DNA from: Opitutaceae bacterium
Lineage (GTDB): Bacteria; Verrucomicrobiota; Verrucomicrobiae; Opitutales; Opitutaceae
Length of the DNA: 14,690 bases
Assembly: GCA_031266495.1 (NCBI GenBank)
Contig: JAISAX010000510.1
Coordinates: forward strand, 1 to 14,690
Reading direction: 5' to 3'
Below the pieces are notes generated by a model that worked only from the letters and a program-made list of their open reading frames with translations, made no database searches and was not told where the DNA came from. Shown here in pieces: positions 7,562 to 13,361 of this stretch (position 1 is the stretch's first letter; the number at the start of each line of letters is the position of its first letter). A program made the position numbers and the translations under genes.

Positions 7562-8277
7562 AACCCGTCAAAAACGTAACACCGGCTCTCGCAAGTGACG
7601 TGGTGCCTGTCGGCAAGCTCTCCGTGAAGGAGCGCAATCTGCGCGACAAGCTGATCGCCGATGTGAAGCGCGGTCTGGAAGATCTCGCCAGGGTGGCCGA
7701 TGCGCTGCGCAGTCTGCGCGACGGGCGGCTCTACCGGGAGACGCACCGGACTTGGGTCGCCTTCTGCCGGGATACCTTCGGCATGACGCGCCGCCACGTG
7801 GACCGGAAGATTCGCGCCGCCGACACGATGCTCAATCTGGAGCATGCCGTGCGAGCCGTCCGGATGCCGGATGGCAACTACATGCCTGCCGATTCGGTCA
7901 AAAAACGGGACGTCGACGTCCCGTTTGACACCGAGAAACGAGACGTCGACGTCTCGTTTTTACCGGAGAAAGAGGCGCAGTTGCTCGAGTTATCGGCGGT
8001 GCCGGAAGAGCGTCAGCCCGATGTCTGGCAAGCCTGCGTGAAGCATGCCGGCGGCAAGCAGCCTCCGCTTCGCCTCGTCCGCCAGGTCGTCGGCGAAGTC
8101 CTTGGCCGGAAGTCGGCCCAAAATCCTGTCGAGAAAGACCGGCAGCTTATCCTGAAGGCGCATGCCTTCCTCCGTCACGTCAGCAAACCCAGTAAAGAAA
8201 TCAGCGCCGTTATCGAAAAACTTAGCAGGTGGATCGACAACGGCGCTGCGAAATCAGCCCAAAAGAAAGGCCAATAA
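7558..8277 (+). CDS. HTH plasmid/phage replication- or partition-type protein, 239 aa
   Basis: The start is ATG 7558 with GGAGG 7544-7548; longer in-frame starts lack a ribosome site. Residues about 50-95 (a LRDGRLYRETHRTW-type segment, then FCRDTFGMTRRHVDRKIRAA) match a pattern I know from DNA-binding proteins of plasmids and phages often found near ParB-like genes, where a 'RLYR..~FE.YC..R(F/W)GM(S/T)R..AYR.I.AA' stretch forms an HTH. Residues about 150-180 (VPEERQPDVWQACVKHAGG) fit the usual second block. Between them is an 11-residue repeat (KRDVDV at 116-121 and 127-132) encoded by two perfect palindromes. The gene overlaps the DGQHR gene by one base. A role in replication, partition or early transcription is inferred from this context. 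Confidence 0.75.
   Translation: MKPVKNVTPALASDVVPVGKLSVKERNLRDKLIADVKRGLEDLARVADALRSLRDGRLYRETHRTWVAFCRDTFGMTRRHVDRKIRAADTMLNLEHAVRAVRMPDGNYMPADSVKKRDVDVPFDTEKRDVDVSFLPEKEAQLLELSAVPEERQPDVWQACVKHAGGKQPPLRLVRQVVGEVLGRKSAQNPVEKDRQLILKAHAFLRHVSKPSKEISAVIEKLSRWIDNGAAKSAQKKGQ
7903..7959. repeat. Two perfect 24-bp palindromes, 33 bp centre to centre, inside the HTH protein gene
   Basis: Palindrome one is 7903-7926 (left arm AAACGGGACGTC) and palindrome two 7936-7959 (left arm AAACGAGACGTC). Each right arm is the exact reverse complement of its left arm. The two differ only by a G-to-A change in the left arm that is matched by C-to-T in the right arm. The 33-bp spacing equals 11 codons and about three helical turns. 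They may be binding sites (operator, parS-like, origin) or RNA hairpins. Confidence 0.9.
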
Positions 8278-9113
8278 TGAAAAACACACGTAAATACGCC
8301 CGCAGAAAAGTCCACACCGAAATTCTCACCGTCACTCCGGCGATGGCCGAAGAGATGCTGGCCACGATGCCGGAGGGCGGAAACCGCAGTCTGCGCGAGA
8401 GTCATGCGCAGATGCTCGCCGGCCTGATCCGCGGTGATCGCTGGCACGTCACCCATAGCGGCATCGCCTTTGACCAGGCGGGACGCCTGATCGATGGTCA
8501 GCACCGCCTGCGTGCCATCGTCATCGCGGACATGCCGGTCAAGATCATGGTCACGCTCGGCTTGCCAGTGGAGGCGATGGAGGCGGTGGACCGGGGATCG
8601 ATCCGCAGTATCCATGACTTGTTGCACCTGACGCACGGGGTGGGCGGGGGAGCCACGCTGACGGCGACGTGCCGCGTGATCCAGCGCGAGTTCCATGGCA
8701 TCCCCGTCAGTCTTACCGTCGCGGATACGATCGACCTCTACCGTCAGTACCAGCCGGGATTTGACTGGATGCTGGCGGCGCTGCCGGCGAGGACGGCCAT
8801 GAACAAGGCACCCTACCGCGCAGCCTTGGTGCTGGGTTACATGATCCATCCCGGCAAGGGGCTGGTGGAGGGTTTTCTTGATGACTACCGCACCGGACGG
8901 CACGGCAGCAGCCGGGAGCCGGCGTGGCGTTTGCGCGAGTTCACGCTCAAGCTCGGACTTACGGGTGATCGCATCGGGGATGGGGAATTGTTCGCCGTCG
9001 CCTGCAACGCTCTCGTCGCCCATTTCGACGGTACCTTGATCCAGGGCGTAAACAAACAGCCCGCCGGCGTCGCCCTGTTCCGCAGTCTGCTGGGGAAAGG
9101 AGGTGCATCGTGA
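8277..9113 (+). CDS. DGQHR/ParB-like domain phage protein, 278 aa
   Basis: The start is ATG 8277, overlapping the previous TAA, with AAAGG 8266-8270 six bases upstream. Residues about 36-110 carry the pattern NR.L.......ML..LI..G.W..T..GIAFD..G.LIDGQHRL.A, with DGQHR at 73-77, a signature of ParB/Srx-fold proteins including DndB-type and many phage proteins. The rest (about 110-278) is mostly helical. Some proteins with this domain hydrolyse nucleotides or cut DNA, but activity cannot be read here. The GTGA overlap with the next gene and the preceding HTH protein suggest that the operon products act together. Confidence 0.75.
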   Translation: MKNTRKYARRKVHTEILTVTPAMAEEMLATMPEGGNRSLRESHAQMLAGLIRGDRWHVTHSGIAFDQAGRLIDGQHRLRAIVIADMPVKIMVTLGLPVEAMEAVDRGSIRSIHDLLHLTHGVGGGATLTATCRVIQREFHGIPVSLTVADTIDLYRQYQPGFDWMLAALPARTAMNKAPYRAALVLGYMIHPGKGLVEGFLDDYRTGRHGSSREPAWRLREFTLKLGLTGDRIGDGELFAVACNALVAHFDGTLIQGVNKQPAGVALFRSLLGKGGAS

Positions 9114-9457
9114 AGCGTGCATGGGGAATCAGGGATGACGGGGAGTGCCGGCATCGCAAGGTGCCGGTGCCCCTCTGGTTGACCGAAGACCAGTTGGCCG
9201 CGCTCGATGAAATGGTGTGGGTCGAGTACGAGCATTGCCCGCAGATCGTGAGCCAAGGTGTCGTCAAGCCGGCGTCGCGGGCGGTCTTCATTTTCGAACT
9301 GCTGACGGCGTTCTTCACCGAAATGAGCGCCCGGCTGCCCCAGCGTCACTATGGCCGCTCCTGGCTCGTCACGGCGCTCGCCCGTTCGGGCGAACACGAA
9401 TTGGTCCGCGAGGCTCGCGAGCGTCGGCTGGCCGCGCTCGAGAAAGGAGGTGCGTGA
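9110..9457 (+). CDS. Small early-operon protein, 115 aa, unknown
   Basis: It starts at GTG 9110, overlapping the previous TGA, behind a strong AAAGGAGG site (9096-9103). The protein is mainly helical, with many Trp, Arg and Glu residues. Residues about 22-75 could form a helical bundle, and the C-terminus is basic (REARERRLAALEK). There is no signal, TM segment or catalytic motif. I do not recognise a family. Tight coupling to the DGQHR gene before it and the next gene after it argues for a shared role in the early functions of the element. Confidence 0.8.
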   Translation: MKRAWGIRDDGECRHRKVPVPLWLTEDQLAALDEMVWVEYEHCPQIVSQGVVKPASRAVFIFELLTAFFTEMSARLPQRHYGRSWLVTALARSGEHELVREARERRLAALEKGGA

Positions 9458-9822
9458 TGGTCGCGCCAATCAAGATACACAAGCTTGGCCCGGAGGAAAT
9501 TGAGGCCAACAGACAAATGCGCGAAGCTGCAAGAATGACTCTCGAACGGCTCAGAGTGCAACGGGGTATTACAATCGAGCCATGGGAAAAGCGATTTGCG
9601 GATGCCTCTCTTGACATGCTCCCGGTGTGGCAGGAGGCCTCCGCTCTGTTGGAATGGTGCTCGGATGTAGTCTCCAAACTTTACCAGATTAACGGCAACC
9701 TGAACGAGATGAATTCTCCCGCAGTACGACTGGTCCTCGATCTCTTGTATTCTGGAAAGCAAGTTCTCGTTTCCCAAGTCGTGCTCGCCTCAGAGCGCGC
9801 TCATGGGGAAATGGGTACGTGA
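9457..9822 (+). CDS. Small early-operon protein, 121 aa, unknown
   Basis: The start is ATG 9457, one base into the previous stop, behind AAAGGAGG (9443-9450). The frame is open further upstream (to 9217), but that stretch is antisense-like shadow of the previous gene. The protein is helical: a charged first half (EEIEANRQMREAARMTLERL) that may form a coiled coil, and a hydrophobic second half without a TM segment. Codons are less GC-rich than in the neighbouring genes, which hints at a separate origin. The function is unknown. Confidence 0.75.
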   Translation: MVAPIKIHKLGPEEIEANRQMREAARMTLERLRVQRGITIEPWEKRFADASLDMLPVWQEASALLEWCSDVVSKLYQINGNLNEMNSPAVRLVLDLLYSGKQVLVSQVVLASERAHGEMGT

Positions 9823-9845
9823 TGGTCGCCTACGAGGTGGTCTGA
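9822..9845 (+). pseudogene. Seven-codon remnant after the operon
   Basis: A mini-ORF (MVAYEVV) begins in the stop of the previous gene. Its surroundings (GTGATGGTCGC) repeat the start context of the 121-aa gene at 9454. It may be what is left of a further gene in the overlap series. It is also short enough to be chance. Confidence 0.2.
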
Positions 9846-9853
9846 TTATAAAT

Positions 9854-9889
9854 ACAAAAAAGCACACGGGAAACCGTGTGCTTTTTTGT
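9854..9889. terminator. Bidirectional intrinsic terminator
   Basis: A 16-bp perfect stem has a GAAA loop (9870-9873). The left arm begins with a run of A and the right arm ends in TTTTTT (9882-9887), so transcription would stop in both directions. It closes the early operon 9 bp after the mini-ORF. Confidence 0.93.
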
Positions 9890-9916
9890 GACATTATCAG
9901 TTTCTGATAATGTCAC
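9888..9916. repeat. 13-3-13 perfect inverted repeat
   Basis: The arms are GTGACATTATCAG (9888-9900) and its exact reverse complement (9904-9916), with TTT between. It touches the terminator and contains the ATG (9910) of the next ORF. It was not found elsewhere in the window. An operator or a recombination site are the likeliest roles. Confidence 0.9.
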
Positions 9917-10260
9917 TCCCTGGCGTGAATCGCATCATCGGTGTGACGGATACCGGGTACCGCGAGCGTCAGGAGTCGCAACTGGCAGAGGAGTCGCGCG
10001 AGCGCGCCAAGTTGCGGGTGGCGCTGCCGGACAACGTGCAGCGGCTGCTGGGAGAATATTACCACCTGAGCCGGATCGGTGCCGACGCGCGGACTGTGCA
10101 GCAGACGCAGCGTTACATGAAGTTGTCCAGGTGGCGCAATATTACTTACAAACCAGCGGAAGATCTGCTTTGGAAGAAATACGAAACCAACGGCGGCCGT
10201 TGGAACAAGGGGCTGCTGAGGCAACTGGAGGGGGCGAGCGCAGGGATGGAGCGGAAATAA
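9910..10260 (+). CDS. 116-aa protein of unknown function ahead of the orphan cassette
   Basis: The start at ATG 9910 lies in the right arm of the inverted repeat and has no Shine-Dalgarno sequence, so the true start could be GTG/ATG further in, or the gene may have lost its 5' part. The protein is basic and helical, with a central EYYHLSRIGADARTVQQTQRYMKLSRW stretch of helix-rich character (given here only by its first and last residues: E50 to W75, approximately). The C-terminal tail GLLRQLEGASAGMER is nearly repeated at 11177-11218 in a truncated third copy. The TAA stop is in frame with, and nine bases before, the ATG of the orphan cassette. The family is not recognised. Confidence 0.55.
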   Translation: MSLPGVNRIIGVTDTGYRERQESQLAEESRERAKLRVALPDNVQRLLGEYYHLSRIGADARTVQQTQRYMKLSRWRNITYKPAEDLLWKKYETNGGRWNKGLLRQLEGASAGMERK

Positions 10261-10269
10261 AAGTCGTTC

Positions 10270-10935
10270 ATGTATTACGCTTGGTACAACCGGCGTCCGG
10301 AGGCTCCGCTTGACGGAGGGCAGGGGCGCTCGCAAAACCCTGCGATGGAATCGATGGACACACCGCCTGCCAGGGCCTCCTCTGCACCGCTCACGCCAGC
10401 GCAAGAAGCGTGGAGCATGGTGAAGCCGGGCGCGCATTTCGACGCGGTGAAGAAGTTTATTCCCAAGTCCGATATCATGGCTCCCAGGATGGACTTTTTC
10501 GGCAAAAGCGATGACGCCGCAATGGCCCGGATCAAGGATTTCCTGTTGCAGAATCCGGTGGTGGAGGCGTTCGACGGCAAGCGGGTGCTGCTGGCGAATC
10601 CGCAGGGCAAGGGGGATGGTCTGCTGCGTCGCGCTGAACATCTCGCCGGGCGTCGTCGGCAATCGATGGGATCGGGGGGGCGGGACTTCGTAATCGACAA
10701 GGCGAGCATGGTGCCGGTGATCCCGGAGACGCTGCGTACGGGGGCGATCAAGGTGGATCACCGGGGAGAGCATTTGTATTTCAAGAAATACAAGGATGGT
10801 CTGCTGCACATGGTCGTCGTGGATCCACATGGCTTCCTCAGCGACCATGGGCCGGTCGATGCCGGGGTCGTAACGCAATACACCCCCGAAGCGCAAAAGC
10901 GCTTCGAGGGTGCACGCGTTCTTGTCAAAAACTGA
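10270..10935 (+). CDS. Orphan C-terminal cassette of the polyvalent protein (BECR-like nuclease candidate), 221 aa
   Basis: From residue 7 to the end it aligns ungapped to residues 1113-1327 of the large protein (178 of 215 identical by hand). The conserved ends flank a more diverged middle (about 69%). It starts at ATG 10270, which has no close ribosome site; the same ATG context recurs at 11234. The zincin and helical parts of the full-length protein are absent. As in orphan tip cassettes of polymorphic toxins, it could serve as a reservoir for swapping the C-terminus by recombination, or be expressed alone, for example as a competitor or immunity-like partner. The nuclease assignment rests on pattern only. 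The frame is intact, so it is not an obvious dead remnant. Confidence 0.75.
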   Translation: MYYAWYNRRPEAPLDGGQGRSQNPAMESMDTPPARASSAPLTPAQEAWSMVKPGAHFDAVKKFIPKSDIMAPRMDFFGKSDDAAMARIKDFLLQNPVVEAFDGKRVLLANPQGKGDGLLRRAEHLAGRRRQSMGSGGRDFVIDKASMVPVIPETLRTGAIKVDHRGEHLYFKKYKDGLLHMVVVDPHGFLSDHGPVDAGVVTQYTPEAQKRFEGARVLVKN

Positions 10936-10952
10936 TGGATGACAAGCTTTAC

Positions 10953-11112
10953 GGCTGCTGCGGGCGGAGTCGCCTCCGCCTGAGTTGTATCCGTGACTCG
11001 CAGCCCTCTCGAAGCGATTCAACCGGTCGGACTCCTTTCTACTTCGAGCGTCCGGACAATCATCCTGTCGCGAGGTTTTGTCAAGCGTCGGGCATTCCGC
11101 GCGGAATGCCCG
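10953..11112 (+). ncRNA. Structured RNA-like element, copy 2
   Basis: It begins 17 bp after the orphan cassette stop. The outer stem is GGCTGC (10953-10958) / GCAGCC (11000-11005), and hairpin one is GGCGGAG (10963-10969) / CTCCGCC (10974-10980), loop TCGC. Hairpin two is CTCGAAG (11008-11014) / CTTCGAG (11042-11048), with a 27-nt loop that differs from copy 1 at two positions. It ends with a perfect 24-bp palindrome (11089-11112) containing the shared TTCCGCGCGGAA core. Against copy 1, stem positions change only in compensating pairs (one in hairpin one, three in hairpin two). Confidence 0.65.
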
Positions 11113-11164
11113 GGGTGGCCGGAATGGATTCAGTCTCGCCAAGCAACACATTGATGGCATTCAC

Positions 11165-11290
11165 TGGGACAAGGGACTGCTGCGACAACTGGAGGGGGCG
11201 AGCGCAGGGATGGAGCGATGGTAAAAGTTGTTCATGTGTTACACTTGGTGTGACATTTTACATTATGGAAGAATAAATGCTTATTTATAA
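11165..11290 (+). pseudogene. Third, truncated copy of the 116-aa gene end and cassette start
   Basis: 11165-11249 aligns without gaps to 10201-10285 with 11 mismatches (about 87%). It encodes the tail WDKGLLRQLEGASAGMERW with a stop at 11222-11224, followed in frame by ATG 11234 and codons for MCYTW, matching MYYAW of the orphan cassette. Homology then ends and AT-rich DNA leads to a stop at 11288-11290. This is the remnant of a further cassette unit, cut off about 65 bp before the attachment site. Confidence 0.75.
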
Positions 11291-11314
11291 TATAGTTACA
11301 AAATAATGAATAAT
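11250..11314. other. AT-rich stretch flanking the attachment site
   Basis: About 65 bp rich in A and T, unlike everything around it. It includes a small hairpin (ATAAAT / ATTTAT around GCTT, 11275-11290 region) and a TATAAT-like string near 11285. Such AT-rich arms often flank tyrosine-recombinase core sites. No gene is seen. Confidence 0.4.
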
Positions 11315-11361
11315 GACTGTTAATCACTTGGTCGCTGGTTCGACCCCAGCCCGGGCAGCCA
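11315..11361 (+). other. tRNA-Asn(GTT) 3'-half fragment, attachment-site core (att)
   Basis: The sequence runs from the anticodon loop CTGTTAA (11317-11323, anticodon GTT 11319-11321) through the 3' anticodon stem, the variable loop, a perfect T-arm (GCTGG / TTCGACC / CCAGC, 11334-11350), the acceptor strand CCGGGCA, discriminator G and CCA (11351-11361). The 5' half of a tRNA is not present upstream. This is the typical duplicated 3' tRNA half left at the far end of an element integrated in the anticodon region. The orientation places that element to the left, while the integrase abuts it on the right. Confidence 0.85.
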
Positions 11362-11366
11362 CTTTT

Positions 11367-12566
11367 TTAAAGAGAAAGATGCAATTTCCCCTGAATTTCA
11401 GGGGCTTGCAAAGTTTCTACCAGTTCCAGCAAAACGGCCCCAAGATTACGATTTTTAGGCCTTTTTGTGACCTCTCCTGTGGGCCTTTCCCCCTCCCCTT
11501 CCGCCCACGGAAGTTTCGCTATCTCCGCATGATAGCCAAGCGCAGGGATGTCCGTATATATCTTTGCCGTCAGGTTTGCGTCACTGTGACCAAGAAAATC
11601 CTGCGCCGCCCGCTGGTTGACGCCCGACAATACACCCATCGTCTGGAACGTCTTGCGCAGCGCGTGCATGTGTACGCGCCGCCCGAGAGCGTCGATCCGC
11701 ACGATTCCCGCACGCTTGCAGGCCGCGTGAAAGGCGTCGAGCGTAGGGAACCGGGGGATCAGCGGCGAATCCGGCTGCCCGGTGCCCACCCGGGCGGCCA
11801 CAATCTCGGCCGCCAGTTCCGGATGCAGGGGGATGGCGCGTTTGTCCTTGTCCTTCGTCGTCGTGTCACGGACCCGGATAAACGGCTTCTCCCCTAGTTC
11901 CACATCTCCCCACACGAGAGCGGCGATCTCGCAGCAACGCTGGCCGGTATAGGCGAGCATCTTGTACGCAAGGCGATGCTCCGGACGGGCGGCGGCGAAC
12001 AGTCTCCGCAATTCGTCCAGTGTCAGCGCACGTGACGGTTGCACGCCTTTTCCCCTCGTTTCCGGGGCTTTTACCTTTTTTAGCGGATTGCGCTCCATCC
12101 GCTCCGTCTCCACCAGCCAGTTCAGCCAGGCCTTCACGCTGTTCTGGTATTCCAGCAGCGTTTTGGCCGACCCCTCAAAACCGGCACGCCATTCAAGATA
12201 CGTGGGGGGGGTGATGTCCGCCAGCCGTTTCCACTTGCCGCCCGCTACCACGACACGCACCCGGCGCACACTGTCATGCACATGCTTCGCATCGCGCCCC
12301 AGTGCCAGCAGGTCCGCTTCATATTCGCCGACCAGCTTGCCGAGCGGGGCCGCCGCCGCGTCGCGCAAGGTCCGGCTCGGGATGATTCCGTACGCCTCGC
12401 GTTGGGCTTCGATCACGACGTTATGGAGTTTCGCCAGCGCGCTTTTTTCGTCGGTGCAATGCAACGCGATTTCACAGGGCTTTTCGCCCCGTTTGATCGA
12501 ATAACGGCCAGTGTAGTATTTCGACTTCTGGCCGTTTCTTATGCGCCGGAAAACGTAGCTGATCAC
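11367..12566 (-). CDS. int: Tyrosine recombinase / phage integrase, 399 aa
   Basis: It is read from GTG 12566, which overlaps the stop of the small upstream gene (GTGA), after AAGGA. An in-frame extension up to 13175 exists but lies across that other gene. The N-terminal 65 residues suggest an arm-binding part, and about 85-170 a core-binding (SAM-like) domain. The catalytic domain shows all family residues: Arg in YTGQRCCEIA, Lys in TTKDKDKRAIPL, HxxR in HALRKTF, His in LGHS, and Tyr in AKIYTD. Its stop is 5 bp from the tRNA-Asn fragment, so that site is very likely its own target. The protein is complete and probably active. Confidence 0.95.
   Translation of the reverse strand: MISYVFRRIRNGQKSKYYTGRYSIKRGEKPCEIALHCTDEKSALAKLHNVVIEAQREAYGIIPSRTLRDAAAAPLGKLVGEYEADLLALGRDAKHVHDSVRRVRVVVAGGKWKRLADITPPTYLEWRAGFEGSAKTLLEYQNSVKAWLNWLVETERMERNPLKKVKAPETRGKGVQPSRALTLDELRRLFAAARPEHRLAYKMLAYTGQRCCEIAALVWGDVELGEKPFIRVRDTTTKDKDKRAIPLHPELAAEIVAARVGTGQPDSPLIPRFPTLDAFHAACKRAGIVRIDALGRRVHMHALRKTFQTMGVLSGVNQRAAQDFLGHSDANLTAKIYTDIPALGYHAEIAKLPWAEGEGERPTGEVTKRPKNRNLGAVLLELVETLQAPEIQGKLHLSL
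11388..11404. repeat. Small perfect inverted repeat in the integrase 3' end
   Basis: CCCCTGAA and TTCAGGGG flank one T, 27 bp from the tRNA fragment. It may be a recombinase accessory site or an mRNA hairpin just before the integrase stop. Chance is possible. Confidence 0.4.
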
Positions 12567-12829
12567 AGTGGTTCCTTGTCCCAATAGCGTTTTGCTGCGG
12601 TTTCCTGTTCGTTGCGGTACTGCACGTCGGTTTGCAGGAATCGGGCGTTGGTTTCGCCGATCTCGTGTGTCGGTCGCGTCCGGTAATACGTGTCGATCCA
12701 GTACTGGTATCGGTCGGGTTGCTTTTGGCTCGGGCGGATCGCGATCACGCGGGTAACGTCCGGCTCCTTTTCCATCGTGGCGCGCAAGGCGGGGATGCTG
12801 CGAAGGGGGGCGAGGTCGGTGGCGTTCAT
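12563..12829 (-). CDS. Small unknown protein translationally coupled to integrase, 88 aa
   Basis: The start is ATG 12829 with GGAGG (complement of 12837-12841) seven bases upstream; a longer frame to 12877 lacks this. The protein is charged and soluble with several aromatic residues (YQYWIDTYYRTRP). There is no TM segment and no clear HTH. Its stop overlaps the integrase GTG, so the two are co-translated. That suggests a role with recombination, such as a directionality factor or accessory protein, but its sequence does not look like known excisionases. Confidence 0.75.
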   Translation of the reverse strand: MNATDLAPLRSIPALRATMEKEPDVTRVIAIRPSQKQPDRYQYWIDTYYRTRPTHEIGETNARFLQTDVQYRNEQETAAKRYWDKEPL

Positions 12830-12884
12830 TGGGTCGCCTCCATTGCTTCTTTTCGGGTTTCCCATCCGGTGGTGCATTCCTGTT

Positions 12885-13334
12885 GATGCGCCGCGTGTTC
12901 CAGCAGCGCATTACGGGTATGGAATCCAGTGGCGTGCGACGGAGTTCGGCGCACCGGACCGGGTGCCGGACACGGGAGAACTGACATTCCGGCTGCACGC
13001 ACACGTGCTGGTGACCGCGCCGAAAGGATACGACAGGAAGCGGAGCAAGATCGTGCGGGGACTCGTGGAGTCCGCGTTTCGTTTCGATTGCGCCGGGGCG
13101 GTCAGGGACGCCCGTAAACTGGTGACATACGCGGTCCATCCTGCCGAGTTTGCCGCGTTGGGGACCGATGCGCACCGCGTGACTGATGAGTTAAGCGGAC
13201 TGCGCCTGACATGCACGATGGGAACGCTGCGCAGGCTTCGCCGCGTAGCCAAATCCATCGCCAACCCCATTTTCCCGGTGGCCCCGTCGCGCACCTGCGA
13301 CGGGCAAACGGCCCAACCAGCCACCGGGGCCTGA
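12885..13334 (+). pseudogene. Rolling-circle Rep (HUH endonuclease), apparently lacking its N-terminal half
   Basis: The frame encodes a segment that fits Rep_1-type plasmid initiators. GYGIQWRATEF is followed by the HUH motif (LHAHVLV, His codons at 12996 and 13002), then KLVTYAVHPAEF with the presumed catalytic Tyr (codon 13128-13130), then DELSGLRL and a Gly-rich end. Rep normally nicks the origin and binds the new 5' end. Usual proteins have a further block (motif I) and 100 or more residues upstream, and no good start codon or ribosome site is found here. The divergent small gene starts at 12829, leaving no room. Truncation during element rearrangement is the simplest explanation; a short active form is less likely. 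Confidence 0.6.
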
Positions 13335-13340
13335 TTACAC

Positions 13341-13361
13341 GTAACCAATAATCGAATACCG
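13341..13361 (+). promoter_or_regulatory. Conserved non-SD leader of the 248-aa gene
   Basis: The bases before the ATG read GTAACCAATAATCGAATAC plus two more. They match the leader of the next gene (14105-14124) closely. No purine-rich ribosome site is present. It may be a translation enhancer or part of a promoter. Confidence 0.5.

Noticed and set aside
7903..7959. CRISPR-like repeats
   Set aside because: There are only two units, each a perfect palindrome, with a 9-bp spacer inside a coding frame. No array or cas genes are nearby.
9913..11160. 415-codon minus-strand frame across the cassette block
   Set aside because: It crosses the structured element and the orphan cassette. The parallel minus-strand frame at 6313-6876 shows that it follows from the duplicated DNA, not from coding selection.
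10935..11276. 113-codon plus-strand ORF after the orphan cassette
   Set aside because: It runs through the structured element and out of frame over the third repeat copy. It is Cys/Ser/Arg rich with no ribosome site.
11281..11361. Complete tRNA gene
   Set aside because: Only the 3' half from the anticodon loop is present. The AT-rich sequence upstream does not form D-arm or acceptor pairs.
12690..12884. Rep frame extended upstream to the ATG at 12690
   Set aside because: This part is antisense to the well-supported 88-aa gene and shows no Rep-like pattern.
11367..13175. Integrase read as a 602-aa protein
   Set aside because: The extra N-terminal part overlaps the 88-aa gene and the Rep segment in other frames. 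A GTG with AAGGA at 12566 gives a normal 399-aa recombinase.
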